64,000 nt of DNA from Bog-473 sp963779735 (GTDB taxonomy: Bacteria > Actinomycetota > Acidimicrobiia > Acidimicrobiales > RAAP-2). The stretch covers positions 670,365 to 734,364 of the forward strand of contig CAVZZJ010000006.1 in the NCBI GenBank assembly GCA_963779735.1, written 5' to 3'. Below are positions 1-8,693 of the stretch, one piece after another. The notes under the pieces were generated by a model. It was not told where the DNA came from and searched no databases. It saw only the letters and a program-made list of their open reading frames with translations. Every line of letters begins with the position of its first letter. Position 1 is the stretch's first letter. Both the position numbers and the translations under genes were made by a program.

Positions 1-1
1 G

Positions 2-1798
2 GCGGGGGCGCCCAAGGTCACCGAGGAGGTGCTGGCCGAGGGGCTGGAGGCGGCCAAGACCTGGATCCGCGAGTCCATCAACCTCCAGCGCCAACTGATG
101 GCCGACCTGGTCGCCACCCGCGGACCGATTGAGACCATCGAGTTCTCCACCTTCTCCGACTACGCCGACGACGTGTGGGCCCGGGTCGAGGCGGTGGGCA
201 CCGACCTGATCGCCAAGGCCAACTTGGTCACGGCCAAGGCCGAGCGCAACGCCGCGCTCGACGAGGCCGGCCGGGAGATTCAGGCCGCGCTGGCCGAGGA
301 GCTCGAGGGCCGCGCCGGCGAGGTGAAGGCGGCCATCCGCTCGCTGACCAAGAAGCTGGTGCGCAAGCGCATCGTCGAGGACGGCGTGCGGGTCGACGGG
401 CGCGGCACGTCGGACATCCGCCCCCTGTCGGCCGAGATCGACCTCTTCCCCACGGCGCACGGCTCGGCCCTGTTCCAGCGGGGCGAGACCCAGGTGCTCA
501 ACGTCACCACCCTCGGCATGCCCCGCATGGCCCAGATGCTCGACACCATCACCCCCGTCGAGTCCAAGCGCTACATGCACCACTACAACTTCCCGCCGTT
601 CTCGACGGGCGAGACCGGCTTCATGCGGGGACCCAAGCGCCGGGAGATCGGCCACGGGCTGCTGGCCGAGCGGGCCCTGTTGCCCGTGGTCCCGAGCGCC
701 GAGGAGTTTCCCTACACGCTGCGTGTCGTCTCCGACGTCCTGGCCTCCAACGGCTCGACGTCCATGGCGTCGGTGTGCGGCTCGACCCTCTCGTTGATGG
801 CCGCCGGTGTGCCGATAAAGGCCGCGGTGGCGGGCATTGCCATGGGCCTGGTCTACGACGGTGGCACCTACGTCACCCTGACCGACATCTTGGGCTCGGA
901 GGATGCCTTCGGGGACATGGACTTCAAGGTGGCCGGTACCGCAGATGCGGTGACCGCTCTCCAGCTCGATACCAAGATCGCCGGCCTGCCGGCCGACGTG
1001 CTGGCGCAGGCCCTCCTGCAAGCCAAGGAGGCCCGCCTCACCATTCTCGGCGTCATGGCCGGAGCGATAGCCGAACCCCGTGAGCAGGTCGCCAACAGCG
1101 CACCGAAGATCGTCTCCATGGAGATCCCGATCGACAAGATCGGCGAGGTCATCGGGCCCAAGGGCAAGGTCATCAACACGCTGCAGCAGGAGACCGGGGC
1201 CGACATCGCCGTCGACGACGACGGCATGGTCGGCACCGTGACCATCGGCGCCAAGGACGGCAACGCCGTCGAGGAGGCGCGTCGGCGTATCTCGCTCATC
1301 CTCGACCCACCCACCGCCGACGTGGGGGCGATCTACGGCGGCAAGGTGGTCAACATCACCAAGTTCGGCGCCTTCGTCAACGTGCTCCCCGGCCGGGACG
1401 GTCTCCTGCACATCTCCAAGCTGTCGCCGCTGGCCGGCGGCAAGCGGATCAACAACGTCGAGGACGTCTTGACCCTCGGCCAGCCCATTGAGGTGCGGGT
1501 GGACGACATCGACCCGCAGGGCAAGGTCTCGCTGTCGCTGGCGTCGGTGCCCGAAGGCGGCGAGGCGGGGCCCGCCGAGCCCTCGGACAGTGGGGGAGGG
1601 GGAGACCGGGACCGCGGCCCGAAGACGCCGGCGGCACGGGCCCCCGGCAGCGGGACGCCCTCGTTCGAGGACGCCTTCGAGGCCGAGCTGGTCTCGGAGC
1701 TCGGTGACCTGGGTCCCGGCGCGGTCGAGGCGGAGGGTCGCAGCAGCAGCAGCAGCAGCGATCGACGTCCGCCCCGCGGCCGCTCGCGTCGCCGTTGA
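2..1798 (+). CDS. pnp: Polyribonucleotide nucleotidyltransferase, 5' end outside window
   Basis: Phosphorolytic 3'-5' exoribonuclease of RNA turnover. The reading frame is open from base 2, so the N-terminal part of the first RNase PH domain is missing. Visible in order: the alpha-helical linker, the second RNase PH domain (about 380-1060, with the FxRGETQ segment near 475-490), a KH domain with IGPKGK near 1150, and an S1 domain from about 1320 (GAFV near 1370). The C-terminus is a Gly/Arg/Ser-rich low-complexity tail ending in a run of six AGC codons. The stop overlaps the next gene's TTG start by four bases, so pnp and the peptidase gene are probably translationally coupled. Family assignment is secure. 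Confidence 0.96.
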   Translation, partial: AGAPKVTEEVLAEGLEAAKTWIRESINLQRQLMADLVATRGPIETIEFSTFSDYADDVWARVEAVGTDLIAKANLVTAKAERNAALDEAGREIQAALAEELEGRAGEVKAAIRSLTKKLVRKRIVEDGVRVDGRGTSDIRPLSAEIDLFPTAHGSALFQRGETQVLNVTTLGMPRMAQMLDTITPVESKRYMHHYNFPPFSTGETGFMRGPKRREIGHGLLAERALLPVVPSAEEFPYTLRVVSDVLASNGSTSMASVCGSTLSLMAAGVPIKAAVAGIAMGLVYDGGTYVTLTDILGSEDAFGDMDFKVAGTADAVTALQLDTKIAGLPADVLAQALLQAKEARLTILGVMAGAIAEPREQVANSAPKIVSMEIPIDKIGEVIGPKGKVINTLQQETGADIAVDDDGMVGTVTIGAKDGNAVEEARRRISLILDPPTADVGAIYGGKVVNITKFGAFVNVLPGRDGLLHISKLSPLAGGKRINNVEDVLTLGQPIEVRVDDIDPQGKVSLSLASVPEGGEAGPAEPSDSGGGGDRDRGPKTPAARAPGSGTPSFEDAFEAELVSELGDLGPGAVEAEGRSSSSSSDRRPPRGRSRRR

Positions 1799-3057
1799 TC
1801 GAAACATCCGTTCTGCCGAGCGGCATCCGCCTGGTCACCGAGACCATGGCCGATGTGCGCTCGGTGGCCGTGGCCTACTGGGTGGGGTCGGGCTCGCGTG
1901 ACGAGTCCGACGAGTTGGCCGGGGCGTCACACTTCCTGGAGCACCTGCTCTTCAAGGGCACGCCGACGCGCTCCGCGGCTGCCATCGCGGAGGCGTTCGA
2001 TGAGGTGGGGGGTGACTGCAACGCGTACACCACCAAGGAGTACACGACCTTCTACGTCCGGCTCCTGTCCGAACACCTCCCGCTGGGCCTCGACATCCTC
2101 AGCGAGATCATGTGGGATCCCGCCCTGCGTCCGGCCGACATCGACGCGGAGCGCACCGTGATACTCGACGAGATACTGATGCACGCCGACGAGCCGGCCG
2201 ACCTGGTGGCCGAGCAGTGGCAGTCCTCGCTGTTCTCCGGGCATGCGCTCGGGCGCGACACGCTCGGCACGCAGTCGACCGTGGGATCTCTGAGCGCGGC
2301 GGAGATCCGCCGGTTCTTCGACCATCACTACCGTCCGGGGAACATGGTCGTCTCGGTGGCCGGTGACTGCGATCACGACGCCGCGGCGGCCGAGCTCGAA
2401 CGCCGCTTCGCCGGTCAACCCGGGGGAGCGTCTCCCACCCGCACGGCCCCCGGGCCAGAGGCCGAGCGGGTGCACGTCGTACGGCGGCCGACCGAGCAGG
2501 CACACGTCGTCTACGGGGTGCGCTCGGTGTCCCGGTTCGACGAGCGGCGGTGGTCCCTGGCGGTGCTCAATCACGTGCTGGGCGGAGGTCTCTCGAGCCG
2601 GCTCTTCCAGAAGATCCGCGAGGAGCGGGGGCTGGCGTACTCGGTGTGGTCCGAACGTGCCGCCTACCAGGATGCCGGATCGCTCGCCGTCTTGGTGGGC
2701 ACGGCGCCCGACCATGTCGACGAGGTGCTGCGCATCGTGACCGGCGAGCTCGAGCTTCTCGCCGAGCGCGGGATCACCGACCGCGAGCTGGCGGTCGCCC
2801 AGGGCAACCTTCGCGCCGAGTTGCTGCTCTCCGGCGAGGACTCGGGCGCACGCATGGGTCGCATCGGGGCGGCCATGCTGTTGCACGGCGAGGTGCGGCG
2901 GATCGACCAGGTCCTGGAGCGCTTCGAGGCGGTGGGGCGCGACGAGGTGATGGCCCGGGCACAGGAGCTGGTCGAGGCGCCTCGCACGCTCAGCGTGGTG
3001 GGTCCCTTCGACGAAGGCGCCTTTGACGACCACTTCACTGCACTGGTCGGCCGATAG
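1795..3057 (+). CDS. M16 family zinc metallopeptidase (PepR/processing-peptidase-like)
   Basis: 420-residue single-unit M16 peptidase. The inverted zinc motif HFLEH is at residues 46-50, and the downstream acidic segment (AERTVILDEI) supplies the third ligand region. The C-terminal half is the usual inactive M16 repeat (GGGLSSRLFQKIREERGLAYSV). The start is TTG inside the pnp stop codon region (TTGA overlap). The pnp-M16-dapB order is the common actinobacterial arrangement. The cellular substrate is not known from the sequence. Confidence 0.93.
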   Translation: MIETSVLPSGIRLVTETMADVRSVAVAYWVGSGSRDESDELAGASHFLEHLLFKGTPTRSAAAIAEAFDEVGGDCNAYTTKEYTTFYVRLLSEHLPLGLDILSEIMWDPALRPADIDAERTVILDEILMHADEPADLVAEQWQSSLFSGHALGRDTLGTQSTVGSLSAAEIRRFFDHHYRPGNMVVSVAGDCDHDAAAAELERRFAGQPGGASPTRTAPGPEAERVHVVRRPTEQAHVVYGVRSVSRFDERRWSLAVLNHVLGGGLSSRLFQKIREERGLAYSVWSERAAYQDAGSLAVLVGTAPDHVDEVLRIVTGELELLAERGITDRELAVAQGNLRAELLLSGEDSGARMGRIGAAMLLHGEVRRIDQVLERFEAVGRDEVMARAQELVEAPRTLSVVGPFDEGAFDDHFTALVGR

Positions 3058-3066
3058 GGTTCTGCC

Positions 3067-3852
3067 ATGCGCAAGGTCGGTGTCGTCGGGGCCGGCGGCC
3101 GGATGGGCCGAGAGGTGTGCGGCGCCGTGGCCTCGGTGCCCGACCTCGAACTGGTCGCCGCGGTGGATCCGGGTCACGTGGGGCAGCGCATAGAGGGAGT
3201 CACCGTGGCGGGTGAGGCGGCCGCCTTGGGGGAGCGGGGCGCCGAGGTGGTGGTCGACTTCAGCGTGGCCGATGCCGCGCGGCACAACCTGCCTCTCTAT
3301 GCCCGCGAGGGCATGCACGCCGTCGTGGGCACGACCGGCCTCAGCGAGGCCGATCTCGGTGCGGCGGCGCAGCTCTTCGCCGAGTCGGCGGCCAACGCCA
3401 TCGTGGCGGCGAACTTCGCCATCGGCGCCGTGCTCCTCATGCGCTTCTGCGAGCTGGCCGCTCCCCACATGGACGGTGTCGAAGTGATCGAGCTCCATCA
3501 CGACGCCAAGCGTGACGCGCCGTCGGGAACCGCCTTGCACACCGCAGCCAGGATCGCCGCCGCCCGGCAGGCTGCGGGAAGCGGATCGCTGCCGGTCGAT
3601 CCGACCACCGAACACGTCCTCGCCGGGGCGAGGGGGGGCGAGGCTCCCGGCGGAGTACGCATTCACTCGGTGCGCCTACCCGGGCTGATCGCCCACGAGG
3701 AGGTGATCTTCGGCGCCGTGGGACAGAGCCTGACGATCCGCCACGACTCCTACGACCGGCGTTCCTTCATGCCCGGAGTCCTCCTGGCCGTGCGGGCCGT
3801 GTCCGACCGGCCCGGCCTGACCCTCGGGCTCGAAGCGCTCCTCGGCCTGTGA
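3067..3852 (+). CDS. dapB: 4-hydroxy-tetrahydrodipicolinate reductase
   Basis: Second enzyme of the diaminopimelate/lysine branch, reducing the DapA product with NAD(P)H. The protein is 261 residues, normal for the family. The Rossmann motif GAGGRMG is near residues 8-14. The signature HHDAKRDAPSGTA near residues 144-156 contains the catalytic His and the substrate-binding Lys. It starts 10 bp after the peptidase stop, in the same operon as pnp. dapA lies two genes downstream. Confidence 0.97.
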   Translation: MRKVGVVGAGGRMGREVCGAVASVPDLELVAAVDPGHVGQRIEGVTVAGEAAALGERGAEVVVDFSVADAARHNLPLYAREGMHAVVGTTGLSEADLGAAAQLFAESAANAIVAANFAIGAVLLMRFCELAAPHMDGVEVIELHHDAKRDAPSGTALHTAARIAAARQAAGSGSLPVDPTTEHVLAGARGGEAPGGVRIHSVRLPGLIAHEEVIFGAVGQSLTIRHDSYDRRSFMPGVLLAVRAVSDRPGLTLGLEALLGL

Positions 3853-3880
3853 GCCGGGCGCCGGCCGTGAGCCCTGGCCG

Positions 3881-4738
3881 ATGACGTCGCCGACCTGCGT
3901 CAACCACCCTGATCGGGTGGCCTCGGTGGTCTGCGCGCACTGCAATCGTCCCATCTGCACGGACTGCATGCAGCAGGCCCCCGTGGGATGGCAGTGCCCT
4001 GACTGCATCTCTGCCGGCGCCAAGAAGACAAAGGTGATCCGGCCCTTCGCCGGGGCGAACCGCAACCGGACGGGGATCGTCGGCTCGACCAACCCCACCC
4101 CGGTGGTCATCGCGCTGATCGTGGCCAACGTCGTCTGCTTTGTGGCCAGTGGCTACGGGAAGGCCAGCGTCATCAACCGCTTCGGTGGGCTGTCCCACCA
4201 GGTCCGGCAGTCTGACGAGTACTACCGCTTTTTCACGTCCATGTTCTTGCATCTGAACTTCTTGCACATCGCCTCGAACATGTTCACCCTTCTCATCGTG
4301 GGACCGGCGGTGGAGGTGATGCTCGGCAAGGCGCGCTTCTTGGCCCTCTACCTCTTGGCGGGTCTGGGCGGTAGCGTCGCCTCGTACCTGTTCACACCCG
4401 GGAACAGCGTCAGTGCCGGAGCTTCGGGAGCGATCTTCGGGGTGATGGGCGCGTATGTCGTGTTGGCGCACAACCGGCGCCAACCGCTGGCTCCCGTGGT
4501 CGCCCTGATCGTGATCAACCTCATCATCGGCTTTACCGGCAACATCGACTGGCGTGATCACCTGGGCGGGCTGGTGGTGGGAGTCGTGCTGGCGACGGCC
4601 TACGATCGGGCCTTCACCCTGCGGCCGGAGGCCCGGCAACTTGCCCTCACCATCGGATCGAGCATCGCCGTCCTGTTCGTGCTGGCGGTCGTGGTCAAGG
4701 CCGTTCCGCCTGGGCACATGTCGTTCCCGTTCGGTTGA
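3881..4738 (+). CDS. Rhomboid-family intramembrane serine protease with N-terminal zinc ribbon
   Basis: 285 residues. An N-terminal Cys/His cluster (two CxxC-type pairs within residues 5-45) is followed by a hydrophobic rhomboid domain. The catalytic serine lies in GASGAIFG near residue 181, and the catalytic His is in the last helices (RDHLGG, near residue 226). This zinc-ribbon plus rhomboid layout is common in actinobacteria. ATG start, 28 bp after dapB. The substrate is unknown. Confidence 0.9.
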   Translation: MTSPTCVNHPDRVASVVCAHCNRPICTDCMQQAPVGWQCPDCISAGAKKTKVIRPFAGANRNRTGIVGSTNPTPVVIALIVANVVCFVASGYGKASVINRFGGLSHQVRQSDEYYRFFTSMFLHLNFLHIASNMFTLLIVGPAVEVMLGKARFLALYLLAGLGGSVASYLFTPGNSVSAGASGAIFGVMGAYVVLAHNRRQPLAPVVALIVINLIIGFTGNIDWRDHLGGLVVGVVLATAYDRAFTLRPEARQLALTIGSSIAVLFVLAVVVKAVPPGHMSFPFG

Positions 4739-4792
4739 CGTGGACAAAAGTCGGCATACTGGTTGAACCAACGCCGCCAAGGGGGCACGGGC

Positions 4793-5998
4793 ATGACCAA
4801 CGACCACTCCACCGCCACAGACGGCTCCACTGCCACAGACGGCTCCGCTGCCACCGACGGCTCCGCCGCGATGAGAAGCAATTTCGAGCTCATCGGGCGC
4901 CACAAGGTCAACGACCTCGAGGCCGCGATGAGCATCGTGGGCCACGAGGACGTCGAGGGGTTCCACCGGGTGGCGGACAGCTGCCCGGCCGAGTTCACCT
5001 GGGACTACGAGAAGGGGGCCAGGCGCCAGCTCGACACCCTTTACGAGAAGGCCAAGGCGGCGCAGTGGAACGCCCAGACCGACCTCGACTGGTCCATCGA
5101 CGTCGACCAGGAGAGGGTCGCGGTGAACAACAGGGCGGCCAACATGGAGCTGGAGCAGTGGGGTAGGCCGGATCTCTCGGGCACCGTGCTGCAGGGCTGG
5201 GGCGAGAGGGAGTGGCTGCGGTTCGCCGTGCAGAACCAGAACTGGACGCTCTCGCAGTTCATGCACGGCGAGCAGGGCGCCCTGCTGTGCACCGCCAAGA
5301 TCGTCGAGACGGTCCCGTGGATCGACGCCAAGTACTACGCCGCCACGCAGGTGATGGACGAGGCACGCCACGTCGAGGTCTTCTCCAAGTACCTCGACAC
5401 CAAGCTGTCCGGTCACTACCCGATGAACGCGCACCTCGGACTCCTGCTCGACGAGATCGTCGGTGACTCCCGCTGGGACATGACGTACCTCGGGATGCAG
5501 ATCATGGTCGAGGGGCTGGCGCTGGCTGCGTTCGGCTTCATCCACTCCACGACCACCGAGCCGCTGCTGAAGAGGATGTTGCGCTACGTGATGGCCGACG
5601 AGGCGCGTCACGTCGCCTTTGGCGTCCTCAGCCTGCAGGAGTACTACCAGCAGCTCAGCGCAGCCGAGCTGCGCGAGCGCCAGGAGTTCGCCTTCGAGGC
5701 GGCCATCCGCATGAAGGACAGGATGATCATGCAAGAGGTCTGGGAGCGCCTGGAGGTGCCGCCGGCCGACGTCGTCCGGCTCTACTCCCAGTCGCCCGAC
5801 CGTGACGACTTCCAGATCCTGCTGTTCTCCAAGATCGTGCCCAACCTGCGCAAGCTCGGCCTGCTCGACGCCGCCGACGGCTGGCTGCGGGCAAAGTTCA
5901 CCGAAATGGGGGCCATCGCCTTCGAGCACCTCACGGACTCGTCCGAAGAGGAGGACGCCTTTGCCGACGGCTCGCCGGCCGATCGCCAGGTCGCATAG
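4793..5998 (+). CDS. Ferritin-like diiron protein, function unknown
   Basis: About 401 residues from the ATG at 4793, chosen because a purine-rich AAGGGGGC lies just upstream; a TTG at 4763 in the same frame is less likely. Residues 7-25 are a short Thr/Ala/Asp/Gly/Ser repeat (three copies of ATDGS-like units from an 18-bp DNA repeat), so the folded part may begin at the ATG near 4871. Two DEARHV motifs near residues 188 and 268 are typical diiron ligand segments of a ferritin-like four-helix bundle. AurF-like oxygenases and R2-like proteins share this pattern. I cannot choose among them. Confidence 0.75.
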   Translation: MTNDHSTATDGSTATDGSAATDGSAAMRSNFELIGRHKVNDLEAAMSIVGHEDVEGFHRVADSCPAEFTWDYEKGARRQLDTLYEKAKAAQWNAQTDLDWSIDVDQERVAVNNRAANMELEQWGRPDLSGTVLQGWGEREWLRFAVQNQNWTLSQFMHGEQGALLCTAKIVETVPWIDAKYYAATQVMDEARHVEVFSKYLDTKLSGHYPMNAHLGLLLDEIVGDSRWDMTYLGMQIMVEGLALAAFGFIHSTTTEPLLKRMLRYVMADEARHVAFGVLSLQEYYQQLSAAELRERQEFAFEAAIRMKDRMIMQEVWERLEVPPADVVRLYSQSPDRDDFQILLFSKIVPNLRKLGLLDAADGWLRAKFTEMGAIAFEHLTDSSEEEDAFADGSPADRQVA

Positions 5999-6056
5999 CG
6001 GATCGCCCGGTCCGCCCCCCCTCGGACGAGGGGGCCGGCTGGTAGCGTGAGGGGCG

Positions 6057-6986
6057 ATGAGTACGCCGCCTGGTTCGCCGCGGTTCGGCCGGTTGGTCAC
6101 CGCAATGGTGACCCCCTTCGACGACGGCGGTGCGCTCGACGTCGACGCGGCGGTCGATCTCGCCCGGTGGCTGGCCGAACATGGCAGCGATGGCCTCGTG
6201 CTCAGCGGATCCACCGGCGAGAGCTCGGTCCTCACCGACGAGGAGAAGGTCGAGCTGTGGCGTGCCGTGGCGGCTGCCGTCACGATCCCCGTCCTCGCCG
6301 GCACGGGTTCGAACGACACCGACCATTCGGTCCGGATGACGGCTCTGGCCGCGACGTGCGGCGTCGAGGGCGTGCTGGTGGTGACGCCGTACTACAACCG
6401 GCCGTCGCAGTCCGGGCTCTACGAGCACTTCCGGGCCGTGGCCGAGGCAGCCGGTGGGCTGCCGGTGGCCCTCTACGACATACCGGTCCGTTCGGGACGT
6501 AGGATCGCCGCGTCCACCATCTTGCGCTTGGCCCACGACGTACCCGCCATCGTGGCGCTGAAGGACGCCGCCGGTGATCCCATAGGCACCGCGCACCTGG
6601 CGGCCCGGGTGCCGGCGGGCTTCGAGATCTACAGCGGGGACGACCTGATGACGCTTCCGCTGCTGGCCATCGGCGCCGTCGGTGCCATCAGTGTCGCCTC
6701 CCATTGGGTCGGCCCCCAGTTCAGGGCCGTGATGGAGGCGTTTCTGAGCGGCGACCTCGCCGGAGCGATCGCCGCCAACGCCCAACTTCTCGATGCGTTC
6801 GACTTCCAGTCCAGCGAGGAGTACCCGAACCCCCTCCCGGCCAAGGCGATCTGCCGCGCCATGGGTCACCGCGTCGGGCAGTGCCGCCTGCCCATGGGGC
6901 GATCGACCAGCGAGCTCGACTCGCAGGCCGCCAAGATCCTTGCGTCCCTGGGACCCTCGACCGCAGCGGTCCAGCCGGTTGCCTGA
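6057..6986 (+). CDS. dapA: 4-hydroxy-tetrahydrodipicolinate synthase
   Basis: Condenses pyruvate with aspartate semialdehyde, the committed step of diaminopimelate synthesis. The protein has 309 residues with the expected TIM-barrel signatures: GSTGES near residue 48, the YYNRPSQ tyrosine segment near 112, and the Schiff-base lysine in VALKDAAGD near residue 168. The ATG start is 58 bp after the ferritin-like gene. The stop overlaps the probable TTG start of rnj by eight bases. Confidence 0.97.
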   Translation: MSTPPGSPRFGRLVTAMVTPFDDGGALDVDAAVDLARWLAEHGSDGLVLSGSTGESSVLTDEEKVELWRAVAAAVTIPVLAGTGSNDTDHSVRMTALAATCGVEGVLVVTPYYNRPSQSGLYEHFRAVAEAAGGLPVALYDIPVRSGRRIAASTILRLAHDVPAIVALKDAAGDPIGTAHLAARVPAGFEIYSGDDLMTLPLLAIGAVGAISVASHWVGPQFRAVMEAFLSGDLAGAIAANAQLLDAFDFQSSEEYPNPLPAKAICRAMGHRVGQCRLPMGRSTSELDSQAAKILASLGPSTAAVQPVA

Positions 6987-8667
6987 GAAACGGAGACCAC
7001 GCTCGAACGCGTCGCCTGTCCGTGTCGTCTTCCTGGGCGGGTTGGGGGAGATCGGCCGCAACTGCGCCTGCATAGAGGTCGACGGCCGCATCATCGTCCT
7101 CGACTGCGGGATCATGTTCCCCGACCCGGACATGCCCGGAGTGGACCTCGTCCTTCCCGAGTTCACCTACCTCCGGGAGCGGGCCGATCGGGTGGACGGC
7201 ATCGTCCTCACCCATGGCCACGAGGACCACACCGGGGGGCTGGCCTACCTCTTACGCGACCTGCAGGTACCCATTTACGGATCCGAGCTCACCGTCGGCC
7301 TGGCCCGTCACAGGGTCGAGGAGGCCGGACTGAGCCACCGCACCGAGTTCATCGCCGTCGCCGACGGAGAGCGACGGCGCATCGGGCCCTGCGACGTGGA
7401 GTTCATCCCGGTGACCCACTCGGTCCCGAACGCCTTTGCCATCGCCTTCCACACGCCGCAGGGGGTCATCCTCCACTCCGGCGACTTCAAGCTGGACTTG
7501 CAGCCGGTGGACGGTCGCCGGACCGACCTCTCCCGCATGGGCGAGCTGGCCCAGACACTGGGGATCCGGCTGCTGCTCTCGGACTCCACCAACGCCGAGG
7601 AGCCGGGATTCACCGAATCGGAGTCCTCGGTCGGCATCACCCTCCGCCGGGTCTTCGCCACCGCGTCGGGCAAGCGCATCGTGGTGGCGTGCTTCGCCAG
7701 CCACATGCACCGGGTCCAGCAGATCATTGATGCCGCCGTCGCCAACGGCCGCAAGGTGGCCACCCTGGGGCGCTCCATGGGCAAGAACGTGGAGCTGGGC
7801 ATCCGGCTGGGCATCATCACGGTACCCAAGGGAATCATGGTCGACATAGAGAACGTCGACTCCGTTCCCCCCGGTGAGATGTGCGTGATCTCCACCGGTT
7901 CGCAGGGCGAGCCGATGTCGGCCCTCTCGCTCATGGCGACGGGCGACAACAAGTGGCTGCGGGTCGGAGAGGGCGACGTTGTGGTCATCAGCGCGCACCC
8001 CATCCCCGGTAACGAGTGGTCGGTCGGGCGCGTGATCGACGAGCTGCACCGCCGTGGTGCCGAGGTGGTCCACACCGGAGCGGAAGCCGTCCACGTCAGT
8101 GGCCACGCTCGCCAGGGCGAGCTGCGCACGTTGATGTCGGTGACGCGGCCCGAGTGTTTCGTGCCCGTGCACGGGGAGTACCGGCACCTGGTGCACCACG
8201 CGCGCCTCGGCCTGTCCATGGGCATCGCAGCGTCCCGCGTGCTTTTGTGCGAGGACGGCGACGCCGTGGAGCTCAACGCCAAGGGCATCACGCGCGACGG
8301 CAAGGTCCCGGCCGGCTATGTCTACGTCGACGGCACCGTCGGTGACATCGGCCACGGCGTCCTGCGCGACCGTCAGAAGCTGGCGGAGGAGGGGGTGGTG
8401 ATGGTCGTGGTCACCGTCGATCCCCACCAGGGCACCCTGAGCGGCGCCCCGGTGATCGAGACGCGCGGCTGGGTGCACGCCCCCGAAGCCGAGGAGCTCC
8501 TGGGCGAGGCCAGCGACGCGGTCGGCGCCGCGGTCGTCCAGGCGCTGCGCGACGGCGCCCGCGACAGCGAGGTGCTCTGCCGCCATGCCCGCCGGGCATT
8601 GGGAAAGTTCGTGGGGGACCGCACGCGGCGACGACCGATGATCGTCCCCGTCGTGCTCATGGTGTGA
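6979..8667 (+). CDS. rnj: Ribonuclease J
   Basis: Metallo-beta-lactamase/beta-CASP ribonuclease of RNA processing and decay. The zinc motif HGHEDHTGG lies near residue 79, and the N-terminal FLGGLGEIGRN signature is clear. The frame stays open upstream into dapA, but no ATG or GTG lies near the conserved N-terminus. The TTG at 6979, overlapping the dapA stop, gives 562 residues, the usual RNase J length. The dapA-rnj-ftsK order matches M. tuberculosis. Confidence 0.94.
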   Translation: MPEKRRPRSNASPVRVVFLGGLGEIGRNCACIEVDGRIIVLDCGIMFPDPDMPGVDLVLPEFTYLRERADRVDGIVLTHGHEDHTGGLAYLLRDLQVPIYGSELTVGLARHRVEEAGLSHRTEFIAVADGERRRIGPCDVEFIPVTHSVPNAFAIAFHTPQGVILHSGDFKLDLQPVDGRRTDLSRMGELAQTLGIRLLLSDSTNAEEPGFTESESSVGITLRRVFATASGKRIVVACFASHMHRVQQIIDAAVANGRKVATLGRSMGKNVELGIRLGIITVPKGIMVDIENVDSVPPGEMCVISTGSQGEPMSALSLMATGDNKWLRVGEGDVVVISAHPIPGNEWSVGRVIDELHRRGAEVVHTGAEAVHVSGHARQGELRTLMSVTRPECFVPVHGEYRHLVHHARLGLSMGIAASRVLLCEDGDAVELNAKGITRDGKVPAGYVYVDGTVGDIGHGVLRDRQKLAEEGVVMVVVTVDPHQGTLSGAPVIETRGWVHAPEAEELLGEASDAVGAAVVQALRDGARDSEVLCRHARRALGKFVGDRTRRRPMIVPVVLMV

Positions 8668-8693
8668 GTGATTCCATTGCCTGAGTGACGTCC

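Noticed and set aside
1740..1760. AGC triplet run as a regulatory element
   Set aside because: It is the serine-rich end of the pnp coding sequence.
1927..3666. 579-codon minus-strand open frame
   Set aside because: Antisense shadow of the M16 peptidase and dapB, which have clear catalytic motifs.
3767..6319. 850-codon minus-strand open frame
   Set aside because: Lies antisense to the rhomboid, ferritin-like and dapA genes; high GC leaves the opposite frame open. No protein family features.
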